From Falciphora oryzae (taxonomy: Eukaryota; Ascomycota; Sordariomycetes; Magnaporthales; Magnaporthaceae), in NCBI GenBank assembly GCA_000733355.1, contig JNVV01000115.1:5720-24745 (forward strand): DNA of 19,026 nucleotides. The letters are read 5' to 3'. The position numbers were made by a program, and so were the translations under genes. Position 1 is the stretch's first letter. The number at the start of each line of letters is the position of its first letter. Shown here one piece after another: positions 1 through 10,136 of the stretch. The notes below the pieces were generated by a model, which was given only the letters and a program-made list of their open reading frames with translations, was not told the DNA's origin and searched no databases.

Positions 1-424
1 CATCAGTGAGTGGCGCATATCAGCGAGTGGCGCACTTCAAAATCCCATACTAAACGCCGTTTTCAACCCCCCGGTTAAATCCACCAATCTTTTATAAAAT
101 TCCATGAAAATTTAATATGTTATATTTAACAATATAGCCGATTTTATAATTATTTTTCCAGATTTTTATTATTACTCTTTTAAGGTGATTTGCTATTTAT
201 ACACAGTGTTTTGCACGGTGTTTAAAACTCTACTAAAAATAATACTAATAAAAATCTGGAAAAATAATTATAAAATCGGCTATATTGTTAAATATAACAT
301 ATTAAATTTTCATGGAATTTTATAAAAGATTGGTGGATTTAACCGGGGGGTTGAAAACGGCGTTTAGTATGGGATTTTGAAGTGCGCCACTCGCTGATAT
401 GCGCCACTCACTGATGAACCACGT
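1..424. mobile_element. MITE A, 432-bp palindromic pogo-like MITE (8 bp cut off at the window edge)
   Basis: Two arms of about 175 bp are near-perfect reverse complements around a centre near 180-240, so the element can fold into a long hairpin. The right end reads GATGAACCACGT followed by TA (425-426). The left end starts inside the element, so the terminal ACGTGGTT and the left TA lie just outside the window. Just inside each end are two tandem 17-bp units, both with the variant bases GCGCA. No coding capacity. TA target, ACGTGGT termini and subterminal repeats are shared with the Fot1/pogo element at 9274-12058, so a related pogo transposase is the likely mobilising enzyme (inference). It sits in the 3' flank of copia-L. 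Confidence 0.92.
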
Positions 425-715
425 TATGCGAAGCCAAATACTATACCTAATAAAAGAAATCTCTTTTTTCGTTAATTTTATTTTTCTCCTTTTTTAATAT
501 AAGCTTCCACCCTAATTGTCGTACGATTTGTTAACACTAAAGTTGCTAATGCTTCGTTCAGATCTTTTTTTGTTAAAGCGTTGGTAGGGTTATTTCGTCC
601 GTCGATTTAGCGGATTTTAAAGATTTCCTTTCGTTCGTACGATTCCCGGAAAAATATAATATCGATTATTAGTTTTTTTTCCGTCGTATTGCTTAGCTTT
701 ACCAAATATTCGTAT

Positions 716-1024
716 TGTTGGATTAGTATTCCAGCACTATTCCGGCGCATGCACGTGGGGGATCTGGAAGCCTGGAAGGCTTGGGAGGCCCGAGCCCTCC
801 GGGGCCCACGGGGCCCACAAGGCCCCGTGACCTGGAGGGCTAAGCCCTGATTGGCAATGTATATAAGGGGCTTCGTTGCCCTCCCTTCTAGCAGATAGAT
901 CCCTTTCCTCTTCACGCGCACAATAGAGGATCCAACCAACCAGTAGGATCCGTGTTCGTCACTCCTGGGAGATCTCCGTGCCCGGCCCCCATTGGGGCCA
1001 ACAGGAGTACCACTCCTACCAACA
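716..1024 (+). mobile_element. Solo LTR (309 bp) inserted in copia-L RNase H
   Basis: It starts TGTTGG (716-721) and ends CCAACA (1019-1024), a 6-bp inverted terminal repeat with TG...CA ends. It is flanked by perfect 5-bp TSDs, CGTAT at 711-715 and 1025-1029. Removing it and one TSD joins the RNase H codons for NSKSLY to EYLVKL in frame. A TATA-like TATATAAG at 860-867 follows a GC-rich upstream stretch, which sets the orientation as plus. It carries none of the C-to-T damage of its host, so it inserted late. Its internal region was presumably lost by LTR-LTR recombination. Confidence 0.93.
860..867 (+). promoter_or_regulatory. TATA-like box in the 309-bp solo LTR
   Basis: TATATAAG lies about 145 bp from the LTR start, downstream of the GC-rich block 770-840. 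This is the position expected for a U3/R boundary. Confidence 0.5.
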
Positions 1025-1419
1025 CGTATAATGATTTAGAATTTATGCAAATAATAGTTGGGATTCGTGCGATGCTTAAGGTAAAAGTGATCCGTTTTAA
1101 TATGCTGCTAAATGCGAAGCCGTTATTAAAGCCAATTGTTATACCGTATAATTCGCTTGCTAACACGCTCCTCGTTACTCGCTTGCATTTGGTAAATAAC
1201 TAATGGAAAATATTCCTTTGGATTAAAAATGAAATTTCCGTACGATTTATCTCCTTTGCTAATACAATTAGGTAGCTAAATTGTAATATTAGGTTTTTGT
1301 TATTAGCGAATAATCCATTTGCAAAAATAAATAGTTTCGTACAAGCTAAATTTAAAGGAAAGTAGTTAAATCCTCGTTGTGGGTTGTCCATTTGCTATTG
1401 GAGCCGCTAGTTCAATTTG

Positions 1420-2340
1420 CCGATATTTTTTTTACTTGGGTTATTTACTTAAGCTGCCACAAATAGGTCGTACGCTGCTTTTAGTTAACAAATGGTTGCT
1501 ATATATACATTTCGTGCACGTTAGGCAATATATTGTTATGCTGCGTTTTCGGCCTCTAATTCTACCAGCTGGAATTGGTTAAGCTGTTTTTTTTGCACGA
1601 CCGTAATGCTTTTTTTGGAGTTCGAATTTGTATCCGTTAAATTCCAAATAGTTATCGTGCGAAAAAAACGTTTTCGGTTTAGTTTGGAAGTTGGTTTTGT
1701 GCAACTTTTCCTCCTTTAGGTCCGAAAATGCTATCGTTGCAAAACTAAGCGTATTATTTGTTTGTATGCCCGTAATACCAAACTTTTATCGTCCGGTTGC
1801 TGTGAATAATAGGCAGGGGTCGTACGATAAAGCTTCCATTCCCAATGCTTCGCGATAATAAGAATAGTAGGTTTTCCACCAATAAGTTCCAGATTTTGCC
1901 ATTCTGTACAATAGCCCTTATATCTATAAAATGGAATCCGTTAGGTATTTATAGCGGATTTCCTTTGGCAGGTTTGCGATAACTGTTCGTGCGAGCTTTT
2001 TTTTGGATTGGATGTAAGTTTGGGTAATATCCTTTATTTCGCACGATGCTCCTAACTCTTCCATTAAAGTCGGGCCGATGCTAAAAAGTAGGCGCTAGCT
2101 TATCCGTTAGATAATTAAAGCTTAGGTAAGGAGTTCCTCCTTTTCGAAATCGTTAAACCCTTACGCAACTATTTTCGTTTTTTCGTACGAATGGTCTGAA
2201 GTTTTCCCTTTCATTTTTCGTACGAAGCGGGTATCCCATATCCGGAATCCGGCGTATTTGTTTGGATCGTATTTAACGATTTTAATGGTACCTCGTGCGA
2301 TAAGGTTATTAATTTTTACCGCGTTGGATTTTTCGAACGG
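1420..2340 (-). pseudogene. Copia-L reverse transcriptase domain (RVT_2 type), degenerate
   Basis: Minus-strand blocks, in more than one frame, match the copia-type RT. A block with RFVRKMKGKTSDHSYEKTK and a GFNDFEKEELLT stretch lies near 2260-2110. An EIKDITQTYIQS block lies near 2040-2000. A block with WKTYYSYYREALGMEALSYD covers roughly 1890-1820. GIQTNNTL follows near 1765-1747. The two catalytic aspartates expected in the xxDD motif are both Asn (AAT AAT, minus strand of 1753-1758), which would abolish polymerase activity even without the stops. Frameshifts and TAG/TAA codons separate the blocks. It lies between integrase and RNase H in the right order. Confidence 0.82.
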
Positions 2341-2599
2341 CTTTCCTAGTGTAGTAATTTTTCCCTCCGTACAAAGTAATAGGGCCAGTTCCTAGTTACT
2401 TTTTTTTTTAATAGTTAGGTATGCTATTAGCTATGCGTTTTTTTTTCGGTTTTCCTTTGCTTCGTTTAGGGGGAATGACCGGGTTAGGTTGGACGGTAGC
2501 TTTTGCTGCTTCGGGAGTTTCGTGCGATGGGTTTGGCTTATTGTTTATCTTTTTTGGGGCTTCGTACGATAGGTTTAATTTATCGTTTTCCTTTTTTGG

Positions 2600-3590
2600 A
2601 TTACGGATGTATAGCTTAGCTTGTGTTAGCCGGAATACCTTTGGTCCGCTGTTTGTAAGGACGGTAACATTGGACTAGTCGGTTGTTTAAAAAACGTGCG
2701 GTCCGGTCTAGCCCTTTTTTTTTCCAAACGAAAACTTCATTACCGAGGGGAAGTTGCAGTAGGTCGTACGTACGAGGTCCGTTCCGGGTGTTTAGTGCTC
2801 GGCTAATTTCGATTTCCGTACGGATGCTTCGTAACATTTTTATTACTTTTTAAACTGCTTTTGCTTTTCGTACGATATTTGAGAACGGAGCGGAGTTTTA
2901 ATTAATCCGGGGGTAGGTACTAAAAACTAGTAGGGTTAGCACGAGGCCGTTAGGTTTTGTTGTGTCGTTTAATGCTTTGATTGCTATTTGCAACAATATT
3001 TCGTTATCCGTGCAATATCCAAATTCCTTTTTTAGGATATCGTACGCTTTCCTAAAAGGTTAATGCGCTCGTTCGATTTTCCCGACAGCCTAGTGGGCTT
3101 CCATTGGCATTTTTTTGCACGATACTCCTACCACCCTAACGTGGTTGCGGAATACTTCCGACGAAAAGTTCGTGCCAAGGTCGTGCGAAATGGTATTTGG
3201 TAGCCTTTGGTAGGCAAAAATCCAGCATTTGCAAAGGGCGTTCCATACGTCCTAGGCTGATAGTGATCGTACGAACGTCGCAGTTTGGAAAGATATTGCT
3301 GCATCGATAACGTGCAGTGCGTTTTTCCCTCCCAAATATACGATATCGATAACGATTTCGTAATTAAACTCGCAATTATTTTTAATCGAAAATTTAAACC
3401 GTTAGGGGGCCGGGTCGTATGTTTGGCAGTAGTGGCATATTTTGCTAATTTTTTTTAAGATTTTTTCCTTTACGTTAAAATATCCTGCTTTTTTTAAAAA
3501 TCGATGGAGGCGCTCCGTACGAGGGTGTCCGAACCTTCGATAAAACTTCCTAAGTTTTCCTTTTGTTAGGAATGCTGCTGTTTCCGCATT
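2600..3590 (-). pseudogene. Copia-L integrase region, degenerate
   Basis: The minus strand gives peptides typical of fungal copia integrase. A VIDAAISFQTATF-like block lies near 3310-3270 and DVWNALCKCWIFAYQ near 3240-3200. NFSSEVFRNHVRVVG (about 3165-3120), a CKKMPMEAH block and KAYDILKKEFG (about 3050-3015) follow. The post-core stretch ALNTRNGPRTYDLLQLPLG with VWKKKG lies at about 2795-2720; in this clade it lies between integrase core and RT. The protein would insert cDNA into the genome. Stops replace Gln/Trp residues and frames shift, so this is a fossil. It is collinear with copia-R 13490-14076, which stops inside the core. Confidence 0.85.
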
Positions 3591-3611
3591 ACCTACGTTA
3601 AAAAATAAGTG

Positions 3612-3940
3612 CCCCTATTTTTTAATTATAGGAATAGTTGTTCCGTCCCTTCGTACGATGTTATCGTTAACGTTATTAAAATAACATTTTAATTTGTCGG
3701 CGTCGTGCAAACAAAACAGAAATGGGGTTTGGGAGTTTAGGATGTAGTAAGTAATTTCCCCGAGGGGGTTTTCCATCCGTATCGTACCGATAAAGGTTTT
3801 TATATTGTTTCTTTTAAATTTTACTTCCGTTAATCCCGGCGTCCAATCGATTTTCGCACGGGGGTTTTTTTTAAATATGCTTCCATTTGGCATTTTCCGA
3901 TTGTAAAAACTCGTGCGGCGCCGGTATCCTAAAACTCGCT
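3612..3940 (-). pseudogene. Copia-L aspartic protease region
   Basis: The minus strand carries the aspartic protease signature Asp-Thr-Gly-Ala, codons complementary to 3928-3920, preceded by a TAG where Gln or Trp is expected. It continues open as GKCQMEAYLKKNPRAKID, then TEVKFKRNN, TFIGTIRMENPLGEITYY and TPFLFCLHDADKLKCYFNN, ending IPIIKK and a stop. This protease followed by the CYFNN...PIIKK linker leads into integrase in fungal copia polyproteins. The role is cleavage of Gag-Pol. One premature stop upstream of DTG and loss of the frame into integrase make it non-functional. The matching part of copia-R is 13150-13480. Confidence 0.85.
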
Positions 3941-5990
3941 TTAGTAAGTCGTATTGTATTAGTTGTGCAATACGAACTAGTCCGACGTTTCGTTCGAGCT
4001 GGTTTGGTAAATGTTTTCGCTAATCGTGCGATAAAGGTAAGCATAGTCCTAAAGGTATTGCACCAATGGTGTTCGAGCTTGTTTATTTTCCTCTTTATCG
4101 TACGATAGTGGTAAGCCTTCGTAGTTTTGGAAGAATGCTTTGAAGTTATTTCTTTCGTTGTTTAAGTTTTCACACGTTTAAAGATACCGTTGTTTCGCAC
4201 CCTCCTATTTTTTGCGTAGGTATTTCGTTAACCAGCATCCTTTTTTTTGCATATATAGCAACGTAGCTTCGTACGGTATTGGAAGTTGCTATTTGGTTAG
4301 TAATTGCCGCCGCCGTTTGTCCGGAAGTTGCCGCTTTGGCCCGTCCGGGGTTTATTGTTATTATGGTACCGTCGGTCCGTATAGTTGGCGTCGTACGGTC
4401 CTTTTTCCAATAGGAATTGGGTTTTGCTCGTACGATTTATCGTTATTTATAATGCTGTTCGGAAGTTTGCGAACAAAGCTTCGTACGTTAGCTTTTAGGT
4501 AAAAAGTGCGATTTCGAACTCCGGCACTCCACGGTATATTTAAATAACGACTGTATAAAAAGCACTTTCCTTTTAGTAACTTTTACCTAAAACTTTTTAT
4601 GCAAGCTGAAATTTATCCAGCATCGTTTTTAGCACTTCGGGCAATGTTTTATTTAAATGGGCTTAGCGCATCTATACGAACGTCGTTAACGTCTAATTTG
4701 ACCAATAAAGCGTATAATTAATTTTCGAATTAAAATAAAAATCGAAAAGTTTATACATTTCGTCCTATCGCTTTCCGGGTCCGATATAATTAATATAAAA
4801 ATTTTCCGTACGGCTTGACAGGATATCGGGGAAAATAACGTGGTATTGGTTTTTTTCGATTTAGAATCGTTAATAGCAGCCGATAAAAATTTTTGCTTTG
4901 TTAAATAGGGTATCGTACGGTTTGCCGGTATAATTCCGGTCCGTTTTCCATCCCTTTTGGAAAGCTGAGATTTTATTCGGCTTTAGCGGGTAGCTATGTA
5001 CCGGCAGCTTCGGGGGCAGGTTATATTTTATCGGGAGAATGGTCGTATAAAAGGTTTAATTTTCCGGGAGTTATAAAAAGTTCCAAACTTCCTATATCGT
5101 ACGTGTTTTTAGTGGGATAATTTTAAATATTTGTATTTGTTCCCGCACGAAGTTCGTATTATCGTGGAACTGTTTTATTTTTACGGTAAAGATTGCTATC
5201 GGGACTGCTTTGGCTAAAGTAACAGTTGGCCGAGCTAGGGCTGTATCGTGCGAGGATGTTTGTCGTCCAAATTGTGGTATCCGGGATGGACGTACTAGTT
5301 GCGCTAGCTACAAAGTGGGTGTTTCGTACGGAATGTTTAGAAATGTAAGGTTTAATACTCGCATAAACCTAGCCGTTATTGTTCCTTTTAGGATATAGGT
5401 CCTATTTTCCATTAAAAATTGGTCCATCTGCTTTTTAAACGTACGACCGATTTGGTTAAATAGGTCGTATATCTATCCGGCGAACTTCTTTCGAAAGGTT
5501 TAACGTAGCGCTTTGCTTTTAATAAACATCTAAATAGCTTCCGCGACCGATCGTACAAAATAAATTGTAATTTCGTTAACCGAAAGTGGCTAGGTTGGGT
5601 CGACGTCGTTTTTTTAGCGTTCGGGGTCGACGTATTTGCGCTATGCTAATAAAGGGATGTTTATCCCTTCGGCGATCTCTTTGTGCCAGTTTTGGGAAAT
5701 CCTGCTAAGATAACCTTTATGCGATATTCCCGCCGGTCCGGCGACGGGTATATTTGGGGTTTCGTCTTTACCTAATATAGTGATCGTACGAAGGTGTAAA
5801 ATAAAAGAATGGTGTAATAAAAGGGTAAAGGGAAAACGAAATAAAATGTTAAATAGGGAAGGGGGAAAAAAAAATGAAAATGTTAAAAAGCTAGTGTGCG
5901 CAACGGAACGCGATTTACTTCCTTTTCCGTACGAGCTAAGCTTCCATTTTTTAATCAACTGTCGTTCGTACAAAAGGTTAGTAAACCCGT
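3941..5990 (-). pseudogene. Copia-L gag region, degenerate
   Basis: Gag would form the virus-like particle and bind RNA. The minus strand gives a recognisable frame from about 5790 to 5640 (TPNIPVAGPAGISHKGYLSR, then HKEIAEGINIPLLA), continuing beyond a TAG/TAA as a Gln-rich helical region to about 5000. Near 4250-4230 is the counterpart of the zinc-knuckle region preserved in copia-R. No convincing ATG remains, so the N-terminus is undefined; the segment 6140-5990 is leader. Stops and frameshifts are frequent. Assignment as gag rests on position and on the knuckle in the other copy. Confidence 0.72.
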
Positions 5991-6126
5991 TTAAATTCTT
6001 TTCCCCTAATTCCGATTGCCGTTTATAAAGGAAAATTGCTTAGGCAATAGCACGGGATTAATAGTACGAAGCGAATTTATAACCTCGTTAACTAGTACGA
6101 ACCGTTTTTTTACGTTGCTAATTTGT

Positions 6127-6140
6127 GGGTTGTAACCACC
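6127..6140 (-). other. Putative primer-binding site of copia-L
   Basis: GGTGGTTACAACCC follows the LTR directly on the minus strand and is identical in copia-R (7731-7744). It resembles, but does not match, the initiator-Met half-tRNA site seen in copia-2. The primer tRNA is not identified. Confidence 0.4.
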
Positions 6141-6542
6141 TATTAATTAGTGTTCGTAGTACGCTGATATCGATATTAACCGGTTGGGGTGAAAAGGTTT
6201 TGGTATATTTTGTGTATCTAAAGTCGTTTGTTTTCTAGAAATAACGGAAGGGCTTTTCGTACGAGCCTTTTAAATACATATATCCTAATTACGAAAGCCG
6301 CGGGGTGTGGTCGTTTAAGGCCAGTCCCGGTGCCGGGCTTGATTTGCGACTTGCACCGCTTTTGTGCATAACCGGTAATTTCCGTGCATGACCCGTGATT
6401 ACCGTTTATAACCGGTGATCCCCATTGCCGGTCCCTCCGTGTTAGAAAGGCGGGGCCTCTCAGTTCCGGAGTCCCTAGTCATTGGGGATTCCCCTTGCCC
6501 GTGCTTTTACCTGTCGTGCGACCTTTTGCTGCCCTTCTAATA
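6141..6542 (-). repeat. Copia-L 5' LTR (402 bp)
   Basis: Read on the minus strand it begins TATTAGAAGGGCAGC (a G-to-A-damaged TGTTGGAAGGGCAGC) at 6542 and ends ATTAATA at 6141. Leader sequence starting GGTGGTTACAACCC follows. It aligns end to end with the copia-R LTR (6812-7730 minus insertion), also 402 bp, differing mainly by transitions. A TATA-like ATATATGTATTTAAAAG lies near 6285-6268. The 3' LTR is outside the window. Confidence 0.9.
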
Positions 6543-6811
6543 TAAACCAATAACTAACTAATTGTTGTGCTTATCTGGTTTGTTTTCGATTAAGGATTTT
6601 GGCCGTTGGGAAGTATTCGAGGTTCCAGTAATCTGTATAAACCTTTATCTGGTACTTCGCCTTTTTGAGGTAATGCTTCCACTTAGCGAAATAGTTAACG
6701 ACCGTTAAAAGTTTTTTATCGTAAATTTTATAGTTAATTTCGGCGGGCGACATTTTGCGTGAATGGAAGGCAACGGGGTGCAGTTTATTGGTTTCGGGGT
6801 CCTTTTGGGAT
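6543..6811 (-). pseudogene. Ty3/gypsy RNase H fragment between the two copia elements
   Basis: The minus strand reads SQKDPETNKLHPVAFHSRK at 6812-6750, then MSPAEINYKIYDKKLL, a KWKHYL block, VYTDYWNLEYF and LNRKQTR, a stop where Trp is expected, and AQQLVSYWF. This is the RNase H connected to RT in Ty3/gypsy polyproteins (HPVAFHSRK, E-NY-I-DKELL, VYTD-NL and LNRRQARW are its usual landmarks). Both ends are cut exactly at LTR starts of the flanking copia elements, so it is what remains of an older gypsy copy used as target. Only about 88 residues survive. The open frame extends a little into both LTRs by chance. Confidence 0.87.
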
Positions 6812-6829
6812 TGTTGGAAGGGCAGCAAG

Positions 6830-7341
6830 TGTAACAACCGGCGGCTTCCTTAGGGAAGGGAGGTTACGTCTGAAGGGAAAAGGGGGATCTCAAAGGTTCA
6901 ACAACTCAACAGTCTGGTTTGTGCAAAGCTCGACAAGCTAATGATAACAAGAAACAAGAAACGATTGCTTGGCCTTCGAACTCCCTTTATAAGGGGTCCT
7001 GCAGGCCCTTTTTATGCACAGCCTCCCAGCTACCCCTCGGCTGCCGTCGGCAGAGTCTCCTCCTTTATAATGCCCGTCCGGGCTGGCTATGCTTTGGTGC
7101 GTTATGGTTTGAAATAATATGCCATTAACCCTTTGGTTTGGAACAACATGCTACTAACCCTTTGGTTTAAAACAACATGCCACTAATCTTCTGGTTTGGA
7201 ACAACATGCTACTAACCTCCTGGTTTGGAATAATATGCCATTTTGGCGTACGCCCCTTTGGCCACTACCGGAGTCCCCTTTTGAGGCTACCGGTGGCGGT
7301 CTTTAGGGCTGCTGATCGTGGCTGCGGATCGGGGTGTTACA
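6830..7341. mobile_element. Solo LTR (512 bp) inserted in the copia-R LTR
   Basis: It starts TGTAACA (6830-6836) and ends TGTTACA (7335-7341), flanked by perfect 5-bp TSDs GCAAG at 6825-6829 and 7342-7346. Removing it restores an LTR that aligns with the intact copia-L LTR. TGTAACA...TGTTACA ends are common in fungal Ty3/gypsy LTRs, so a gypsy origin is likely (inference). TATA-like TATAAGG lies at 6988-6994. It contains a 29-bp tandem repeat (7107-7246). Confidence 0.93.
7107..7246 (+). repeat. Tandem repeat, 29-bp unit, about 4.8 copies, inside the 512-bp solo LTR
   Basis: Units begin at 7107, 7136, 7165, 7194 and 7223 with the core GTTTGGAACAACATGCTAC. They differ mainly by C/T and G/A changes. 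The last copy fades after ATGCCATT. Confidence 0.9.
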
Positions 7342-7730
7342 GCAAGAGGTCGCACGACAGGCAGAAGCACGGGCAAGGGGAATCCCTAATAACCAGGGAC
7401 TTTGGGATTAAAAGGCCCCGCCTTTCTAATACGGAGGGACCGGCAATGGGGATTACCGGTTATGAACGGAAATCACCGGTCATGCACGGAGATTACCAGT
7501 TATGCACGGAAGCGGTGCAAGTTACAAGTTAGGCCCGGCACTGGGACTGGCTTTGGACGACCGCACCCCGCGGCCTCCGTAGTTGGGATATATATATTTA
7601 AAGGGCTCGCACGAAAAGCCTTTCCGTTATTTTTAAAAGACAGACAGCTTTTAAATACCTATTAAACACTAGAAGCTTTTTCACCTTAACCGTGTTGGTA
7701 TACCGATAATGCTATAAGCATTGATCAATA

Positions 7731-9129
7731 GGTGGTTACAACCCACAAATTGGCAACGTGAAAAAACGGTTCGTACTAGTTAACGAGGTTGTAAGTTCGC
7801 TTTGTGCAATTAATCCCGTGCTATTACCTAAGCAATTTTCTCTTATAAACGGCAATCGGAATTAAAGGAAAGGAATTTGGACGGGTTTACTAACCTTTCG
7901 TACGAACGATAGCTAATTAAAAAACGGAGGCTTAGCTCGTGCGGAAAGGGAAATAAATCGCGCTCCGTTACGCATTTTACCTTTTTAACATTTCGTTTTT
8001 TTTTTCCCCATTCCCTTTTTTCATTTACTTTTTACCTATCCTTTATACCTTCGTACGATTACTATATCAGGTAAAAACGAGACCCTAAACACCCCCGTCG
8101 CTGAACCGGCGGGGATATCGCACGAAAGCTATCCTAACAGGATTTTCCAGGACTAGTACGAAAAAATCGCTTAAGGGATAGACATCCCTTTGTTAGTATA
8201 ACGCAAATACGTCGACCCTAATCGTTAGGAAAACGACGTTAACCTAATACAGCTACTGTTAATTAACGAAATTATAACCTATTTTACACGATCGATCGCG
8301 GAAGCTATTTAGATATTTATTAAAAGCAAAGCTTTACGCCAAACCTTTCAAAAAAAAGTTTATTGGATGGACGCCCAACCTGTTCGACCAAATCGGCCGT
8401 ACGTTTAAAAAGCGGATAAACCAGTTGCTGTTGGAAAATGGGACCCAAATCCTAAAAGGAACAATAACGGCGAAGTTTATGCGAATCCTAAACCCTACAC
8501 CTCCAAACACTCCGTACGAAACACCTACCTTGCAGCTAGTTTACTAGCACGTCTATCCCGAATACCATAGCTTAAAAAATAGGCAACCTCGTACGATGCA
8601 GCCTTAGTACGGCTAATCGTTACCCCGGCTAGGGCAACCCCAATAGCAATCCCTACCGTGGAAGTAAACCAATACTATAATAATACAGATTTCGTGCGAA
8701 AGCAAATACAAATGTTTAGGATCATTCCATTAAAAGCACGTACAACATAAAAGGTTTGGAATTTCCTATAACTTCTGAATAACCAAACCCTTCGTACAAT
8801 TATCCCCTTAATAAAATACAACTTGCCTCCGAAGCTACCGGTATATAGCTACCCGCTAAAGCCAAATAAGATTTCAGCTTTCTAAAAGGGATGGAAAACG
8901 AACCGGAACTACGCCGGCAAACCGTACGATATCCTTTTTAATAAAATAAGGATTTTTATCGGTTGCTACTAACGATTTCAAATCGAAAAAAACCAATACT
9001 ATACGGTTTTCCCCGATATTTTATCAAACCGTGCGGAAAATTTTTATATTAACCACATTAAACCTGGAAAACGATGGGATAAAATGTACAAACTTTTTAA
9101 TTTTTATTTCAATTTAAAAATTAATTATA
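7731..9129 (+). pseudogene. Copia-R leader and first part of gag
   Basis: This stretch is the inverted counterpart of copia-L 6140 to about 4740. The first about 330 bp after the LTR are leader, beginning GGTGGTTACAACCC, a possible primer site, and including a polypyrimidine tract (about 7980-8040). Gag-like coding follows from roughly 8060 with many TAG/TAA codons and shifts; no usable start survives. The gag is cut at 9128-9129 (TA) by MITE B and resumes at 12351. Joining across the insertion restores the AT-rich sequence found uninterrupted in copia-L near 4720. Confidence 0.72.
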
Positions 9130-9701
9130 ACGTGGTTCATTAGTGAGTGGGTCAAATCAGTGAATGGGTTACTTCAAAATCCCATACTAAACGCCGTTTT
9201 CGACCCCCCGGTTAAATCCACTAATTTTTAATAAAATTTTATAAAAATTTAATATGTTATATTTAACTATATAACGTGGTCCATCACCGAGTGGATTACA
9301 TTACCGAGTGGATTACCCACACCCGACCTCCGGTTAATCGACGCGCATGCTAACCCAATAACGCCAGCAATCCATTAAAACTATTCGGAACTATATACAT
9401 TAGATATTTCTACTTTTTCCTGACAGGTGCGCGCATTGTGTCCGGTTTTGCCGCACGTGCTATATCGCCAACGAATCGTCGTCGCCTTCCTTTTTTGACC
9501 CCCATAATCGCGCATTTCTTGCTGTAGCTGTCCATCCAGCTCCTATTGGTCCAAAACATTTCGTATTTCGTCGATGGTAAGTGACCCTCCAAGTCGAACA
9601 CGTGTTTTTTTGGCCCTCCGGCGTTTGTTTAGTGCTTCGTTCGCCTTTTTAAGCGTGGATATTTCGGTTCGGAAAAGGGCCACTTTATGCATTATCGCTT
9701 T

Positions 9702-9842
9702 TGTAACACACAGTGGCGCGGGCCTTATACCACTGGGCCAATAGCACTCCAAAAAGGTCATCAATCCAAGCTCCTGCTTGGATCGCCCGTCTGCACAGCT
9801 TATCAAGGAGGGTAGTGCACACCACCCACACGGGCTGTTACA
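9702..9842 (-). repeat. TRIM LTR (3' LTR in the inferred orientation), 141 bp
   Basis: TGTAACACACAGTGG...GGGCTGTTACA on the plus strand. It contains the perfect hairpin ATCCAAGC-TCCT-GCTTGGAT (about 9764-9783). Confidence 0.93.
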
Positions 9843-9847
9843 ACTAT

Positions 9848-9860
9848 CCCCCCTCCAAGG
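9848..9860 (-). other. Putative polypurine tract of the TRIM
   Basis: CCTTGGAGGGGGG on the minus strand lies 5 nt upstream of the 9702-9842 LTR, where the plus-strand primer is expected. Confidence 0.6.
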
Positions 9861-10136
9861 ATAGACTTCTCCGGGTCTACCCAATCCCTACTCAACCCAA
9901 CCTAGGTCCCGCAGACCTAGCGTCGCGTGCAAGGCACGGGCCAATTGCTCCCCTGAGTCAATTGCCAATTGAGAAGCTGTGTCAACCCCCAACGCTCGAA
10001 TCATGCGTGCGTGCGCCCCACGACGCCACACTCTTGCGCCCATGCGCCACTGACTCGTCGTTGTCAGCCAGCTACCCCGCTTTCAATTCCCCGCACGACC
10101 GCACCAAGTCACCCCAGAAACTTGTGCGCGCAGACA

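Larger units (their letters stand above)
478..1402 (-). pseudogene. Copia-L RNase H domain, interrupted by a solo LTR
   Basis: This is the C-terminal RNase H part of the copia-L polyprotein, which would degrade the RNA of the RNA/DNA hybrid during reverse transcription. Minus-strand peptides fit the family: QRGFNYFPL then FANNKNLILQFSYLIVLA (about 1382-1260), ASELYGITIGFNNG (about 1160) and NSKSLY (about 1045-1030). The last breaks exactly at the solo LTR and resumes as EYLVKL beyond it, followed by an ESYERKEI motif and an NPTNALTK tail. The frame ends with TAA at 478-480. Stops and frameshifts occur between blocks, so it is dead. Domain order and the match to fungal copia tails make the call firm. 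Confidence 0.87.
425..6542 (-). mobile_element. Copia-L: degenerate Ty1/copia element, minus strand
   Basis: Read on the minus strand the order is 5' LTR (6542-6141), gag, protease, integrase, reverse transcriptase, RNase H. Integrase before RT defines Ty1/copia. Many in-frame TAA/TAG codons at Gln or Trp positions and several frameshifts make it non-functional. A solo LTR (716-1024) interrupts RNase H and MITE A sits in the 3' flank. The 3' LTR is not in the window; from 477 to 427 there is only an A-rich stretch with a purine run near 470-460 that could be the polypurine tract. The 5' three-fifths (3016-6542) is the inverted partner of copia-R. Confidence 0.9.
6812..7730 (+). repeat. Copia-R 5' LTR (402 bp net) split by a solo LTR
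   Basis: It starts TGTTGGAAGGGCAGCAAG (6812-6829), is interrupted by 6830-7341 plus one GCAAG copy, and resumes at 7347, ending ATCAATA at 7730. Without the insertion it is 402 bp, the same as the copia-L LTR. The terminal ATA is probably a C-to-T damaged ACA. A TATA-like run ATATATATATTTAAAG lies at about 7588-7603. Confidence 0.9.

Noticed and set aside
1..424. Terminator or regulatory hairpin
   Set aside because: The palindrome spans the whole 432-bp element with TA duplication and is shared with MITE B, so it is a transposon structure.
5780..6028. 82-codon plus-strand open frame
   Set aside because: It is antisense to copia-L gag and leader, AT- and Lys-rich, with no counterpart in copia-R.
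6571..6837. Start of the gypsy frame at its 5' end (LHLLPFQQ)
   Set aside because: These codons lie in the copia-R LTR and the adjoining solo LTR; homology to RNase H begins only at SQKDP.
7107..7246. CRISPR-like array
   Set aside because: The 29-bp units are directly adjacent without spacers and lie inside an LTR of a eukaryotic genome.
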